A stretch of 64,000 nt of DNA from Marinococcus sp. PL1-022 (GCF_033845285.1 NZ_JAWXCX010000001.1:697495-761494), one strand, 5' to 3'. Counted from the stretch's first letter, positions 7,723 through 17,330 are shown. Numbers and translations: made by a program. The notes: generated from the sequence alone by a model not told the origin.

Positions 7723-9438
7723 ATGAATAAAAAAGATCTTATTGGCCATTTGGAAACAATCGCTGTATATATGGAAATTAAGGGTGAGAACCCATTTAAA
7801 ATTTCTGCCTACCGTAAAGCGGCTCAGGCGCTTGAATATGATGAGCGTTCATTGAGTGAAATTGATGATGCAGGCAGCTTAAAGGGCATCGGAAAAGGAA
7901 CAGCGGCTTTGATAAAGGAATGGCGGGACAATAACGGGGAAACAGAACTGATGCAGACGCTGACAGAAGAAGTGCCGGAGGGATTGATCCCGCTGCTGAA
8001 GCTTCCCGGACTCGGCGGAAAAAAAGTGTCGAAGCTCTATCAGGAGCTGGACATAACGGACCGGGACTCGCTTGAACAGGCCTGTTTAACCCATGAGGTA
8101 CAAAATCTCGAAGGCTTTGGGGCTAAAACCGAGCAGAAAATACTCGAAGCACTCGCGGAAGAAGGCAAGCGTCCGGAACGGCTGCCAATTGCCTATATGC
8201 TGGAAATGGCCGAAAAGCTGGAAGCGTCCCTGGAAGCTGTGAAAGGGGTGCGTCGGTATGCACGGGCGGGCAGCCTGCGCCGGGTGGAAGAGTCGGTGAA
8301 GGACCTGGATTATATTATGAGTGTGGAAGATGCCGAAAATGTCCGTAAGCAGCTGGTGGAAATGCCCGAAGTAACGAAGGTTATTAACGATGGTACTAGC
8401 AAGGTCAGCGTTGAAATTAAAGGGGAATATAACGTTCAAGTAGATATTCGCCTAGTGGAGGAAGAAGATTTTGCGAGCACCCTGCACCATTTCACCGGCT
8501 CGAAAGACCATAATGTACAAATGCGCCAGCTGGCAAAGGAACGAAATGAAAAATTAAGTGAATACGGCATTGAAGACCAGCATGGACACAAAACAACGTT
8601 TCAGAATGAAGCCGAATTTTACGACCACTTTAACCTGCACTTTATTCCTCCCGAAGCACGCCTGGGCAGAGATGAAACGGATAAATTCCGTCAGTCGTAT
8701 CCATATATCGAAAAGAAACACATCCGCGGCGACCTTCACATGCACACGACGTGGAGCGATGGCTCTCTTTCCATCCGCGAGATGGTGGAGGAAGTGAAGA
8801 AGCACGGCTATGAATGGCTGGCTCTTACGGATCATTCCAAATACCTCCGCATTGCCCATGGACTGGATGAAGAAAGAATCCGCAGGCAGATAGAAGAGAT
8901 ACAAAAAATCAGAGAAGAAGAAAAAGATATTAAACTATTTGCCGGTATTGAAATGGATATCCGGCCGGACGGAATGCTTGATATTGAGGATGAAGTTCTT
9001 GAAGAGCTCGATGTCGTCATTGCTTCCATCCATTCCTCCTTCTCCCAGACGGAAAAAGAAATTATGAACCGGATGGAGCAGGCTCTGGAGCATCCGGAAG
9101 TGAACGTTATCGCCCATCCAACGGGAAGACTTTTAGGACGTCGGGGCGGATACAAAGTAGATGTAGACCGGCTGATGAAGCGGGCGGGCGAAACGAACAC
9201 GGCTCTGGAGCTGAATGCCAATCCCAATCGCCTTGATCTTTCGGCCGACTGGCTGAGAAAAGCTGCTGAGCATAATGTCTGTATTGCAATCAACACGGAC
9301 GCCCATAATCCCGGCATGCTTAATCACATGGATGTGGGCATATCCATTGCCAAAAAAGCACTTCTGCAGCCGGAACAGGTCATAAACACGATGACAGCGG
9401 AGCAGCTGAAAGAATGGCTGAAGCGTAAGAAACAATAG
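7723..9438 (+). CDS. polX: DNA polymerase/3'-5' exonuclease PolX
   Basis: 571 residues, close to B. subtilis PolX (570). The N-terminal part is a family X polymerase with helix-hairpin-helix repeats (LPGLGGKKVSKLYQ, LEGFGAKTEQKILE) and the nucleotidyltransferase motif GSLRR-KDLDYI near 185-205. A third acidic ligand lies in VQVDIRLV near 245. The C-terminal PHP domain starts at GDLHMHTTWSDGS near 340 and carries metal-dependent 3'-5' exonuclease. The protein works in gap filling during base excision repair. ATG 7723 is chosen because GTGGAGGAGAG just upstream is the ribosome site. Confidence 0.95.
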   Translation: MNKKDLIGHLETIAVYMEIKGENPFKISAYRKAAQALEYDERSLSEIDDAGSLKGIGKGTAALIKEWRDNNGETELMQTLTEEVPEGLIPLLKLPGLGGKKVSKLYQELDITDRDSLEQACLTHEVQNLEGFGAKTEQKILEALAEEGKRPERLPIAYMLEMAEKLEASLEAVKGVRRYARAGSLRRVEESVKDLDYIMSVEDAENVRKQLVEMPEVTKVINDGTSKVSVEIKGEYNVQVDIRLVEEEDFASTLHHFTGSKDHNVQMRQLAKERNEKLSEYGIEDQHGHKTTFQNEAEFYDHFNLHFIPPEARLGRDETDKFRQSYPYIEKKHIRGDLHMHTTWSDGSLSIREMVEEVKKHGYEWLALTDHSKYLRIAHGLDEERIRRQIEEIQKIREEEKDIKLFAGIEMDIRPDGMLDIEDEVLEELDVVIASIHSSFSQTEKEIMNRMEQALEHPEVNVIAHPTGRLLGRRGGYKVDVDRLMKRAGETNTALELNANPNRLDLSADWLRKAAEHNVCIAINTDAHNPGMLNHMDVGISIAKKALLQPEQVINTMTAEQLKEWLKRKKQ

Positions 9439-9458
9439 AACAATCAAAGAGGTGAGCA

Positions 9459-11819
9459 TTGTTGAATGATAGAACACTCCGTGTGCTGGAATACGAAAAA
9501 ATGAAAGAGCAGCTGCAGGCTCATGCCGGCTCCACTCTTGCCAAAGAACGGATTGAACAGCTGCAGCCATACCGGGAGCTCGCAGAAGCGAAGGAAGCAC
9601 AAAACTTTACCGCAGAAGCGGCTAAAGTCATTCGGCTTCGGGGCCAGGCGCCACTCGGCGGCATCCGTCAGATCCATGCCCACGTGCGCCGCGCACAAAT
9701 CGGCGGCATGCTGAACGCCGGCGAGCTTACAGAGGTTTCGGACACATTATACGCGGGCCGCCGGATACGGTCATTTATTCTGGACATGACAGAGGAAACG
9801 GTCGATCTTCCGCTGCTTGAGGGGCTGGTACGGCAGATAGTTGCGCTTCCGGAGATTGAAAAGCAAATCCGTGATTGTATAGATGAAAACGGGGCGGTTC
9901 TCGACAGCGCAAGCTCCGCCCTGCGCGGACTCCGGCAGCAGATGAGAAGCCTCGAATCGTCGGTGCGTTCAAAGCTTGAACAGTATACCAGGTCGCCGGA
10001 CCAGCAAAAACGCCTGTCCGATTCCATCGTAACGATACGTAATGACCGGTATGTGCTGCCAGTGAAGCAGGAATACCGTTCGTCCTTTGGCGGCATTGTC
10101 CACGACCAGTCTTCAACAGGGGCTACTCTGTTCATTGAGCCGCAGGCGGTGGTTTCGATGAACAACGAACTGAGGGAGGCAAGGCTGAAAGAACAGCGGG
10201 AAATTGAGCGTATTCTACAGGAGCTGTCTTCGTACATTGCTGAAGACGGGGAAGAGATTCTGGTAAATATGAATACGCTGACCGAGCTTGATTTCACGTT
10301 TGCCAAGGCCTACTATGCAAGAGACCAGAAAGCGGTGCAGCCCGAGCTGAATAATGAAGGGAGATTCCGGTTCATGGAGGCGCGGCATCCGCTCATTGAC
10401 CCGGAAGAAATGGTGCCGCTTGACCTGGAGCTTGGAGAAGAATTTGGTACGCTTGTCATTACCGGGCCCAACACTGGCGGTAAAACCGTGACTCTTAAAA
10501 CAGCCGGTCTGCTGACGCTCATGGCCCAGTCAGGGCTGTTTGTTCTCGCAGAAGAAGAAGCAGAGGCCGCTGTGTTTTCGAAGGTGTTTGCCGATATCGG
10601 GGATGAACAGTCGATTGAGCAGAGCTTAAGTACGTTTTCTTCCCACATGACGAATATTGTAGATATTGTCAAGCAGGTGGACAATGAGTCATTCGTGCTT
10701 TTCGATGAAATTGGTGCCGGGACTGACCCGGAAGAGGGCTCAGCTCTTGCGGTCAGTATTCTGGACTATGTTCAGGACGCCGGGGGCAGGTTAATCGCGA
10801 CGACCCACTACAGTGAACTAAAGGGATATGCGTATAACCGCGAAGGCGTCATGAATGCAAGCGTCGAGTTTGATGTGGAAACATTGAGGCCAACCTACCG
10901 GCTGCTCGTAGGCGTGCCGGGCCGAAGCAACGCGTTTGCTATTTCAAGACAGATTGGCCTGCCGGATTCTATTATCTCCAATGCGGAAAAAGAAATGAGC
11001 ACAGATACAAAGCAGGTCGAAACGATGATTGCTTCTCTGGATGAACAAAGAAAAGAAACAGAATCGGCATGGCAGGAGGCAGATGAACTGCGGCAGGAAG
11101 CATCCAGACTCTGGCAGGAATTGAACACTGCCTGGAATGAAGTGCTGCAAAAACGGGATCAGATTATTGCAAACGCGGAAGGGAAAGCAAAAAGCGAAGT
11201 CGATAAGGCTAAAGCCCAGGCCGAAGAAATTATTGCCGAACTAAAGGAGATGCAGAAGGAAGGCGCGGAAATTAAAGAACACCGCCTGATCGAAGCCCGC
11301 AGACAGATGGAACAGGCAGCGCCAGCGATGACTAAAAAGCAGAAACAGGTGAAACAAAAAGCCCAGAAGGAACGTACCTTTGAAGTGGGAGATGAAGTGA
11401 AGGTGCTTCGCTTCGGGCAGCGGGGACACATTGTTGAAAAGGTAAATGACAAGGAATTTCAGGTGCAGCTCGGTATCATGAAAATGACAGCGAAGCCTGA
11501 AGAAATGGAAAAGCTTAAATCAGAGCCCGCCAAAGAACCGAAGCGTCAGACAGCTACGACTTCTACAGCGGCACCGGCGAAGCCTGAACTGGACCTGCGC
11601 GGTGAAAGGTACGAAGATGCCGTACAGCGTCTTGAAAAATACCTCGATGAAGTGGTGCTCGCCGGTTACCGGGAAGTCCATATCATCCATGGAAAAGGCA
11701 CCGGGGCTCTTCGCAAGGGTGTGAAAGAATATTTAAAAAATCATCCCAGCGTAAAATCCACCAGGGATGGCGGAATGAATGAAGGCGGCATCGGTAACAC
11801 GGTGGCAGAACTTAAGTAA
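9459..11819 (+). CDS. mutS2: MutS2 endonuclease/ribosome-collision splitting ATPase
   Basis: About 786 residues, the full family length. It lacks MutS mismatch-binding domain I. The clamp/core region is followed by an ABC-type ATPase with Walker A GPNTGGKT near 345 and Walker B FVLFDEIGAGTDPEEGS near 415. Next come a long coiled coil (510-620), a KOW-like segment and a C-terminal Smr nuclease domain (ELDLRGERYEDA, IHGKGTGALR). In Bacillus the protein splits collided ribosomes; older work links it to recombination. Two adjacent TTG codons (9459 and 9462) follow AGAGGTGA; the second has the better spacing. Confidence 0.95.
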   Translation: MLNDRTLRVLEYEKMKEQLQAHAGSTLAKERIEQLQPYRELAEAKEAQNFTAEAAKVIRLRGQAPLGGIRQIHAHVRRAQIGGMLNAGELTEVSDTLYAGRRIRSFILDMTEETVDLPLLEGLVRQIVALPEIEKQIRDCIDENGAVLDSASSALRGLRQQMRSLESSVRSKLEQYTRSPDQQKRLSDSIVTIRNDRYVLPVKQEYRSSFGGIVHDQSSTGATLFIEPQAVVSMNNELREARLKEQREIERILQELSSYIAEDGEEILVNMNTLTELDFTFAKAYYARDQKAVQPELNNEGRFRFMEARHPLIDPEEMVPLDLELGEEFGTLVITGPNTGGKTVTLKTAGLLTLMAQSGLFVLAEEEAEAAVFSKVFADIGDEQSIEQSLSTFSSHMTNIVDIVKQVDNESFVLFDEIGAGTDPEEGSALAVSILDYVQDAGGRLIATTHYSELKGYAYNREGVMNASVEFDVETLRPTYRLLVGVPGRSNAFAISRQIGLPDSIISNAEKEMSTDTKQVETMIASLDEQRKETESAWQEADELRQEASRLWQELNTAWNEVLQKRDQIIANAEGKAKSEVDKAKAQAEEIIAELKEMQKEGAEIKEHRLIEARRQMEQAAPAMTKKQKQVKQKAQKERTFEVGDEVKVLRFGQRGHIVEKVNDKEFQVQLGIMKMTAKPEEMEKLKSEPAKEPKRQTATTSTAAPAKPELDLRGERYEDAVQRLEKYLDEVVLAGYREVHIIHGKGTGALRKGVKEYLKNHPSVKSTRDGGMNEGGIGNTVAELK

Positions 11820-11833
11820 GCGGAGGGGTGCAC

Positions 11834-12244
11834 GTGGATGTGTGGATGAATAATGCTTTTATAAATACAGCCGGCAACTTCAGCGTTGCTGTACTCTCCC
11901 TGGTAATTTTTCTATGGATATTTGAAATTATTACTCCTTACCGCAACTGGGAGGAAATCAAGAAAGGAAATATCGCTGTCGCTCTGGCGACCGGGGGGAA
12001 ACTGTTTGGGGTTTCCAACATTCTTCATTATTCCATCATGCATAACGACGGCATTCTGTTTATGCTTTTATGGGGTTTTTATGGCTTTGTATTATTGATT
12101 TTAAGCTATTTAATTTTTGAATTTCTTACTCCTATGTTTAAGGTGGATGAAGAAATCAGCAGGGATAACCGTGCAGTGGGAATCATTTCTTTTATTATCT
12201 CGGTGGGTGTTTCTTTTGTGATAGGTGCCGGAATTATCAATTAA
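11834..12244 (+). CDS. yshE: DUF350 family membrane protein (YshE)
   Basis: About 136 residues with four membrane segments (roughly 15-35, 55-75, 78-100 and 115-135). The ITPYRNWEEI-GNIAVALATGGKLFGV pattern is typical of DUF350 proteins. Function is unknown. It follows mutS2 closely, so the two are probably co-transcribed. GTG 11834 is chosen as start because GGAGG lies seven bases upstream; ATG 11846 is an alternative. In B. subtilis the next gene is lcfA (acyl-CoA ligase), absent here. Confidence 0.8.
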   Translation: MDVWMNNAFINTAGNFSVAVLSLVIFLWIFEIITPYRNWEEIKKGNIAVALATGGKLFGVSNILHYSIMHNDGILFMLLWGFYGFVLLILSYLIFEFLTPMFKVDEEISRDNRAVGIISFIISVGVSFVIGAGIIN

Positions 12245-12311
12245 ATAGAAAAAAATGTAATATGAATTCCACAAATAGTTAATTAATTAGGACTATGTAT
12301 GTGTATTATAG

Positions 12312-12340
12312 TTGACATCCCTTTACAGATTATGTACATT
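12312..12340 (+). promoter_or_regulatory. Strong promoter of the candidate small RNA
   Basis: A perfect -35 TTGACA, 17-base spacer and TACATT as -10 (four of six consensus bases), about 70 bases after the yshE stop. Transcription would begin near 12347. Confidence 0.6.
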
Positions 12341-12346
12341 TATAAC

Positions 12347-12423
12347 TAACTAAAATACTGTGCCAGTATTACCCAAACGAAATGAAGCGCCTTACTCTGT
12401 TACGAGAGTGAGGCGCTTTTAAA
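12347..12423 (+). ncRNA. Candidate small RNA or transcribed leader, about 75 nt
   Basis: The region between yshE and fadR carries a promoter, a short hairpin (AATACTG-tgc-CAGTATT, 12354-12370), a 14-base A-rich linker, and a strong intrinsic terminator (AAGCGCCTtACTCT paired with AGAGTgAGGCGCTTTT, 12385-12420). No open frame fits inside. The unit could be an independent small RNA or an attenuator before fadR, and the hairpin could also end yshE transcripts. I do not recognise the family. Confidence 0.45.
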
Positions 12424-12495
12424 GGCATTATTCAGGCGGGGTGAAACAGAAACCGGCATAATAGTTGGTTTTGTTTGAAAGGGTGGCAGATACGT

Positions 12496-13086
12496 ATGGG
12501 GAAAAATCAAAACAGGAAGCATGCACAGATTATCGAGGCGGGGATTAAGGTAATTGCTGAACATGGTTATCATCAGGCGAAGGTGTCGGATATTGCCAAA
12601 GAGGCAAAGGTAGCAGACGGAACGATTTATTTGTATTTTAATAATAAAGAGCATATATTAATCTCCATTTTTGAGGAAAAAATGCAGGAGTTCATGCAGA
12701 AGCTGGAAATAATAATGCAAAAGGATATTTCTGTGAAAAAGCAGCTGTTTGAAATGGTCCAGCTGCAGCTTGAATTTATGGAAGGCCGGCCAGAGCTTGC
12801 TACACTTGCCCACTTTGAGCTTTTGCAGACGAAGGGCGAGATTCATGACAATATGCAGCGCATACTGGCTCCGTTTTTTCAGGCGGTGATCAATATTGTG
12901 AACAGGGGAAAAGACGAACAGGTCTTTCCCTCATCACTTTCTACAGAAATCGGCAGAATCTGCTTTGTCGGCATACTCAATGAAGCGATCACCACGTGGG
13001 TGATGGAAAATGGAAGCTATTCATTGGCAGCACAGGGACCGGTGCTTGCAGAAATAGTTTATCAGGCGCTGCAGACGGAAATATAA
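12496..13086 (+). CDS. fadR: TetR family regulator, FadR/YsiA type
   Basis: 196 residues. The N-terminal helix-turn-helix (KVSDIAKEAKVADGTIYLYFNN split across residues 33-55) and the following NKEHILISIFEEKM closely match B. subtilis FadR, which represses fatty-acid degradation genes and is released by long-chain acyl-CoA. ATG 12496 follows AAAGGGTGG. In B. subtilis the gene sits between lcfA and fadB-etfB-etfA; all of those are missing here and fadR stands alone before trxA. I see no obvious FadR operator nearby, so its targets must lie elsewhere or have been lost. Confidence 0.8.
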   Translation: MGKNQNRKHAQIIEAGIKVIAEHGYHQAKVSDIAKEAKVADGTIYLYFNNKEHILISIFEEKMQEFMQKLEIIMQKDISVKKQLFEMVQLQLEFMEGRPELATLAHFELLQTKGEIHDNMQRILAPFFQAVINIVNRGKDEQVFPSSLSTEIGRICFVGILNEAITTWVMENGSYSLAAQGPVLAEIVYQALQTEI

Positions 13087-13122
13087 ATCAGGCGGGGCCT
13101 TTGAAAAAGTTTAAGCTAAACG

Positions 13123-13152
13123 TTAGCCAGTAAGGCGCGGGAATGCTATAAT
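13123..13152 (+). promoter_or_regulatory. trxA promoter with extended -10
   Basis: TATAAT at 13147-13152 is preceded by TGC (extended -10); the -35 region (TTAGCC, 18 bases upstream) is weak. Start of transcription would be near 13159. Confidence 0.55.
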
Positions 13153-13198
13153 AACGAAGAATAAATGCAAAGATAGAGATATAAAGGAGGAACCATTC

Positions 13199-13513
13199 AT
13201 GGCTATTGTCAATGTATCGGACCAAAACTTTGCAGGTGAAACGTCCGACGGAGTAGTGCTTGCGGACTTTTGGGCACCATGGTGCGGACCTTGTAAAATG
13301 ATCGCTCCAGTACTCGAAGAAATCGATACAGAAATGGGCGAACAGATTAAAATTGCTAAATTAGATGTTGATGAAAATCAGGAAACAGCCGGAAAATACG
13401 GTGTAATGAGTATTCCAACACTAATGATCTTTAAAGACGGCGAAGTTGTCGAGCAGGTAGTCGGCTTTCAGCCTAAAGAACAACTGGTGGAGCTTTTGAA
13501 CAAACATTTGTAA
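13199..13513 (+). CDS. trxA: Thioredoxin
   Basis: 104 residues with the thioredoxin fold and the active-site motif WAPWCGPCK near 27-35. The cis-proline follows in MSIPTLMIF near 74-82. It is the general cytoplasmic disulfide reductant, serving ribonucleotide reductase, methionine sulfoxide reductase and others, and is itself reduced by thioredoxin reductase. ATG 13199 follows AAAGGAGGAACC. The gene stands alone between its own promoter and a terminator; in B. subtilis it follows etfA. Confidence 0.97.
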   Translation: MAIVNVSDQNFAGETSDGVVLADFWAPWCGPCKMIAPVLEEIDTEMGEQIKIAKLDVDENQETAGKYGVMSIPTLMIFKDGEVVEQVVGFQPKEQLVELLNKHL

Positions 13514-13520
13514 AAACACG

Positions 13521-13552
13521 AAACTGCTGGTCCCTGGGCCGGCAGTTTTTTG
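13521..13552 (+). terminator. trxA terminator
   Basis: AAACTGCTGG pairs with CCGGCAGTTT (one G-T pair) around a short loop, followed by a T-run. Confidence 0.9.
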
Positions 13553-13616
13553 TTTCTTCTTCATAAAAAAAGGAAGGAAACACCATAGATATTACACGCC
13601 AAGAGGGGTTGGGCAC

Positions 13617-15404
13617 ATGACTCAATTAAAAGAAAAGCTGGCGATTCTTCCGGATCAGCCTGGCTGCTATTTAATGAAAAACAAACACGGCACCGTTATA
13701 TATGTAGGCAAGGCAAAGGTGTTGAAAAATCGGGTGAGATCCTATTTCACGGGGTCGCACGACGGAAAAACCCAGCGGCTCGTAATGGAAATTACCGATT
13801 TTGAATATATTATGACCTCTTCCAATCTGGAAGCATTAATCCTTGAAATGAATTTGATTAAAAAGTATGAGCCAAAATATAACGTGCTTCTTAAAGATGA
13901 CAAGTCCTACCCGTATATTAAAATTACTAACGAAGAGCATCCCCGTCTGATTATTACGAGAAAGATAAAAAAGGACGGCGGTAAATACTTTGGCCCGTAT
14001 CCGAACGCTGGTGCAGCAAACGAAACAAAAAAGCTGCTCGATCAATTGTATCCGCTGCGTAAATGCCGCACGATGCCCGACCGGGTTTGTTTATACTACC
14101 ATATTGGCCAGTGTCTGGCCCCCTGCGAATTTACGGTGACGAGAGACCAGTACGACGACATGATTCAGCAGATTGCACGGTTTTTAAACAACGGGCACCA
14201 CGAAATACGGGCGGAGCTTCAGACCAAAATGGAAACAGCTTCGGAACAGCTTGAATTTGAACGAGCCAAAGAGCTGAGGGATCAAATACAGCATATTGAT
14301 TCCGTCATGGAAAAGCAGAAAATGTCTGTGAAGGATCAGGCGAACCGCGATGTGTTTGCGTACAGCTATGACAAAGGCTGGATGTGCGTGCAGGTATTTT
14401 TTGTAAGACAAGGAAAATTGATTGAAAGGGACGTTTCTCTTTTTCCAATGTATCAGGAGCCTGAGGAGGACTTTTTTACCTTCCTGGGCCAGTTCTATAT
14501 GCAGGAACAGCACATGAAGCCGTCAGAAATATTTATTCCGGACTCGGTGGATGCCTCCATGGCGGAACAGTTTGTAAACGTGCGGGTTCAGCAGCCAAAG
14601 CGCGGCCAGAAAAGAGAACTGCTTGATTTGGCGGAGAAAAACGCCCGGCAGGCGCTCAGCGATCGCTTTGCATTGATTGAACGGGATGAAGAACGGACGG
14701 TAAAAGCGGTGGAGCAGCTTGGTGAAGCGATGGGTATTGATACACCATACCGCATGGAGGCTTTTGACAACTCGAATATCCAGGGGACGGACCCTGTTGC
14801 GGCAATGGTTACATTTGTAGATGGCAAGCCGTGGAAAAAAGGGTATAGAAAATATAAGGTCAGAGACGTACAGGGGCCGGACGACTATGCGTCTATGCGG
14901 GAGGTTGTGCGAAGAAGATATATCCGCCTGTTAAAGGACGAAGCGGCGCTGCCGGATCTGATTCTTATTGATGGCGGAAAGGGCCAGTTAAGTGCGGCCG
15001 TCAGCGTTATTGAGGATGAGCTTGGTTTAAATATTCCGGTAGCGGGACTTGCTAAAGACGATAAGCACCGCACCTCGGAGCTCCTTATGGGAGAAGAGGC
15101 CGTCAGAGTACCTCTCGAACGGCACAGCTCTGCTTTTTACCTTCTGCAGCGTGTTCAGGATGAGGTGCACCGTTTTGCAATTACTTTTCACCGTCAGACA
15201 CGCGGAAAAACAATGTTTTCTTCTCTCCTGGACGATATTAACGGGATTGGACAGAAGCGCAAGCAGATGCTTCTAAAGCATTTTGGATCTGTGAAAAAAA
15301 TGAAGGAGGCCTCCTTTGAGGATTTTAAACAGCTTTCTCTCCCGGATGATGTTATTACGGAGCTGATGAAAAAGCTGGAGGAGGATTCCACACTTTCGAA
15401 ATAA
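13617..15404 (+). CDS. uvrC: Excinuclease ABC subunit C
   Basis: 595 residues, usual length. The GIY-YIG endonuclease that makes the 3' incision occupies the N-terminus ([20 protein letters not shown] near 15-35). A UVR motif that contacts UvrB lies near 200-235. The C-terminal RNase H-like endonuclease making the 5' incision includes [18 protein letters not shown] and [14 protein letters not shown]. Two helix-hairpin-helix motifs end the protein ([18 protein letters not shown]). It acts with UvrA and UvrB in nucleotide excision repair. In B. subtilis it also follows trxA, with other genes inserted. Confidence 0.97.
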   Translation: MTQLKEKLAILPDQPGCYLMKNKHGTVIYVGKAKVLKNRVRSYFTGSHDGKTQRLVMEITDFEYIMTSSNLEALILEMNLIKKYEPKYNVLLKDDKSYPYIKITNEEHPRLIITRKIKKDGGKYFGPYPNAGAANETKKLLDQLYPLRKCRTMPDRVCLYYHIGQCLAPCEFTVTRDQYDDMIQQIARFLNNGHHEIRAELQTKMETASEQLEFERAKELRDQIQHIDSVMEKQKMSVKDQANRDVFAYSYDKGWMCVQVFFVRQGKLIERDVSLFPMYQEPEEDFFTFLGQFYMQEQHMKPSEIFIPDSVDASMAEQFVNVRVQQPKRGQKRELLDLAEKNARQALSDRFALIERDEERTVKAVEQLGEAMGIDTPYRMEAFDNSNIQGTDPVAAMVTFVDGKPWKKGYRKYKVRDVQGPDDYASMREVVRRRYIRLLKDEAALPDLILIDGGKGQLSAAVSVIEDELGLNIPVAGLAKDDKHRTSELLMGEEAVRVPLERHSSAFYLLQRVQDEVHRFAITFHRQTRGKTMFSSLLDDINGIGQKRKQMLLKHFGSVKKMKEASFEDFKQLSLPDDVITELMKKLEEDSTLSK

Positions 15405-15405
15405 T

Positions 15406-15438
15406 AAACGTTCGCTGATGCATATCAGCGAACGTTTT
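15406..15438. terminator. Bidirectional terminator between uvrC and yslB
   Basis: A perfect palindrome: AAACGTTCGCTGAT and ATCAGCGAACGTTT around GCAT, with A-rich and T-rich flanks. It separates the convergent uvrC and yslB. Confidence 0.9.
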
Positions 15439-15458
15439 GCTATATGGTGTGATGTGGG

Positions 15459-15845
15459 TTACTCCCATTTAATATGCATAGTCGTGGATTTTTTCTTTTC
15501 TTCTATGTAGGTTTCCGCGTACGTATCCTTCATCTGTGACCACTGCTCTGCCAGAAAGCCGCCTTCTAAAGCTTTTGTGAACGAATTTTCCCTTTCATAA
15601 ACGGACAGCTCAGCAATGACGTCTTTTTTTCTTTCTTTTTTCCAGAGGAGCTCTCCCCAGCCGGCATCATGGAAAAAATCAGCCACCTCACCAGGAGAGC
15701 TGCATGGATAGCGGCGGGCAAGCTGTTTTCCGACCCAGTATAATATCGCATGCTCGTCAGAGCCTAAAATATCAGGAAGAACATTTTTCCTCAGTAATTC
15801 ATACCCGAAGGCAGCTGGTTTATTTGTTTCTTCTTCCATTTCCAT
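15459..15845 (-). CDS. yslB: DUF2507 family protein YslB
   Basis: About 128 residues. The protein matches B. subtilis YslB through FGYELLRKNVLPDILG, YWVGKQLARRYPC, FFHDAGWGELL and GGFLAEQWSQMKDTYAE; the family belongs to the V4R-like fold and its function is unknown. Possible starts are GTG 15851, GTG 15848, ATG 15845 and ATG 15839 behind AGAAAGTGGTG; I chose 15845, but this is uncertain. In B. subtilis the gene reads in the same direction as uvrC and sdhC; here it is inverted and faces away from the potassium-transporter gene. Confidence 0.82.
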   Translation of the reverse strand: MEMEEETNKPAAFGYELLRKNVLPDILGSDEHAILYWVGKQLARRYPCSSPGEVADFFHDAGWGELLWKKERKKDVIAELSVYERENSFTKALEGGFLAEQWSQMKDTYAETYIEEKKKSTTMHIKWE

Positions 15846-15951
15846 CACCACTTTCTACATCTGATATTATACATGCTGGAGTTGGAAATCTCTATAGATT
15901 CCCAAAATCATACATGATATACTAATGCACGATTATGACGGAGGGACCGAT

Positions 15952-17301
15952 ATGAAAAATATTTTTGCAGAAAAAATGACACCATTTCGCATGATCATCG
16001 GTGCCTACGTTTTTTCAATGCTGTTGTTCAGTTTACTGCTCTGGCTGCCAATTTCACATCAGCCGGGGCATGAATTAACATATATCGAAGCTTTGTTTAC
16101 CTCAGTATCCGCCGTCAGCGTAACAGGACTGACAGTGATTCAGGTGTCTGACACTCTGAGCTCTGTCGGGATTGCGTTTTTAGCACTGGCGATGCAGGTG
16201 GGCGGCATTGGAATTATGTCTCTGGGCACGTTTGTGTGGATGGTTTTTGGAAGAAAAATTAATTTATCCCAGCGGTTACTGATTATGGTGGACCAGAATC
16301 AGTATAAGTTTTCGGGAATGGTCAAGCTGATGAGAAACATCCTGCTGCTTGCTTTAGGTATTGAAGCCATGGGGATGCTGATACTTGGTACATACTTTCT
16401 TCGTTATTTTGATTCGACGTGGGAAGCTTATTATCAGGGCGGCTTTGCCGCGCTTAGTGCTTTTACCAATGCCGGCTTTGACGTCACAGGGCAATCGCTC
16501 ATCCCTTTTGCTGAAGACTACTATGTCCTGTTTGTCGTCATCACTCTGATCTTTGCCGGGGCGATTGGCTTTCCGGTTCTGATGGAGGTCCGGGAATATC
16601 TGACAAACCGTGAGCGGTTTAATTTCAGCCTGTTTACGAAAGTGACGACTACGACGTACTTTCTCGTATTTGTGCTCGGGGCGGTCAGCATATGGGCACT
16701 AGAATTCGGCTTTTATTATGATGGTATGGCCTGGCATCAGCAGTTTTTCTTTTCGATGTTTAACTCAGCGACCACAAGAAGTGCCGGGTTGTCGGTAATG
16801 GATGTTTCGGCGTTTTCTATGCCGACGCTTCTTCTGATGTCGGGATTGATGGTTATCGGGGCGAGTCCATCGAGTGTCGGGGGAGGTATCCGGACGACCA
16901 CCCTTGCTGTAATGTTTTTGACGATTCGGAGCTTTGCGCTTGGACGCTCGGATGTCAAAGTATTTAACCGCCAGATTGACCCGGAGGATAAACAGCGGAC
17001 GTTTATTGTCATTTCCTTTTTTATTGTAGGTTTATTGGCTGCGATTACTCTAATCAGCGCCTTCGAACGCGGCAATGCAGAAGTGGAATTGATTGATATT
17101 ATTTTTGAAACAAGCTCGGCCTTCGGAACCTGTGGGCTTTCGACCGGGCTGACAGATGATTTTTCCACCCCGAGTCACGTGCTGCTCATGTGCCTGATGT
17201 TCATCGGACGGGTGGGAATCCTGGTGTTTTTATTCTCAGTGAAAAAGAAAGAAACAAAATCGCATTATAGATATCCAACGGAACGCATAATTATTGGATA
17301 G
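15952..17301 (+). CDS. KtrB/TrkH family potassium (or sodium) uptake channel subunit
   Basis: 449 residues with four repeated membrane-pore-membrane units. Selectivity-filter glycines appear once per unit: SVTGLTV near 64, TNAGFD near 183, TRSAGLSV near 287 and GTCGLSTG near 399. This is the layout of the KtrB/KtrD subfamily, which takes up potassium with a cytoplasmic RCK partner (KtrA/KtrC). No KtrA or KtrC gene is adjacent, so the partner must be encoded elsewhere, as with B. subtilis KtrCD. ATG 15952 follows GGAGGGA. The gene is not at this place in B. subtilis; in a halo/alkaliphile it would serve ion homeostasis. Confidence 0.88.
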   Translation: MKNIFAEKMTPFRMIIGAYVFSMLLFSLLLWLPISHQPGHELTYIEALFTSVSAVSVTGLTVIQVSDTLSSVGIAFLALAMQVGGIGIMSLGTFVWMVFGRKINLSQRLLIMVDQNQYKFSGMVKLMRNILLLALGIEAMGMLILGTYFLRYFDSTWEAYYQGGFAALSAFTNAGFDVTGQSLIPFAEDYYVLFVVITLIFAGAIGFPVLMEVREYLTNRERFNFSLFTKVTTTTYFLVFVLGAVSIWALEFGFYYDGMAWHQQFFFSMFNSATTRSAGLSVMDVSAFSMPTLLLMSGLMVIGASPSSVGGGIRTTTLAVMFLTIRSFALGRSDVKVFNRQIDPEDKQRTFIVISFFIVGLLAAITLISAFERGNAEVELIDIIFETSSAFGTCGLSTGLTDDFSTPSHVLLMCLMFIGRVGILVFLFSVKKKETKSHYRYPTERIIIG

Positions 17302-17330
17302 CCGGAGAGGGAATTCTCCGGCTTTCTTTA
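17300..17330 (+). terminator. Terminator after the potassium transporter gene
   Basis: AGCCGGAGA pairs with TCTCCGGCT, followed by TTCTTTATT. It begins within the stop codon. Confidence 0.85.
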
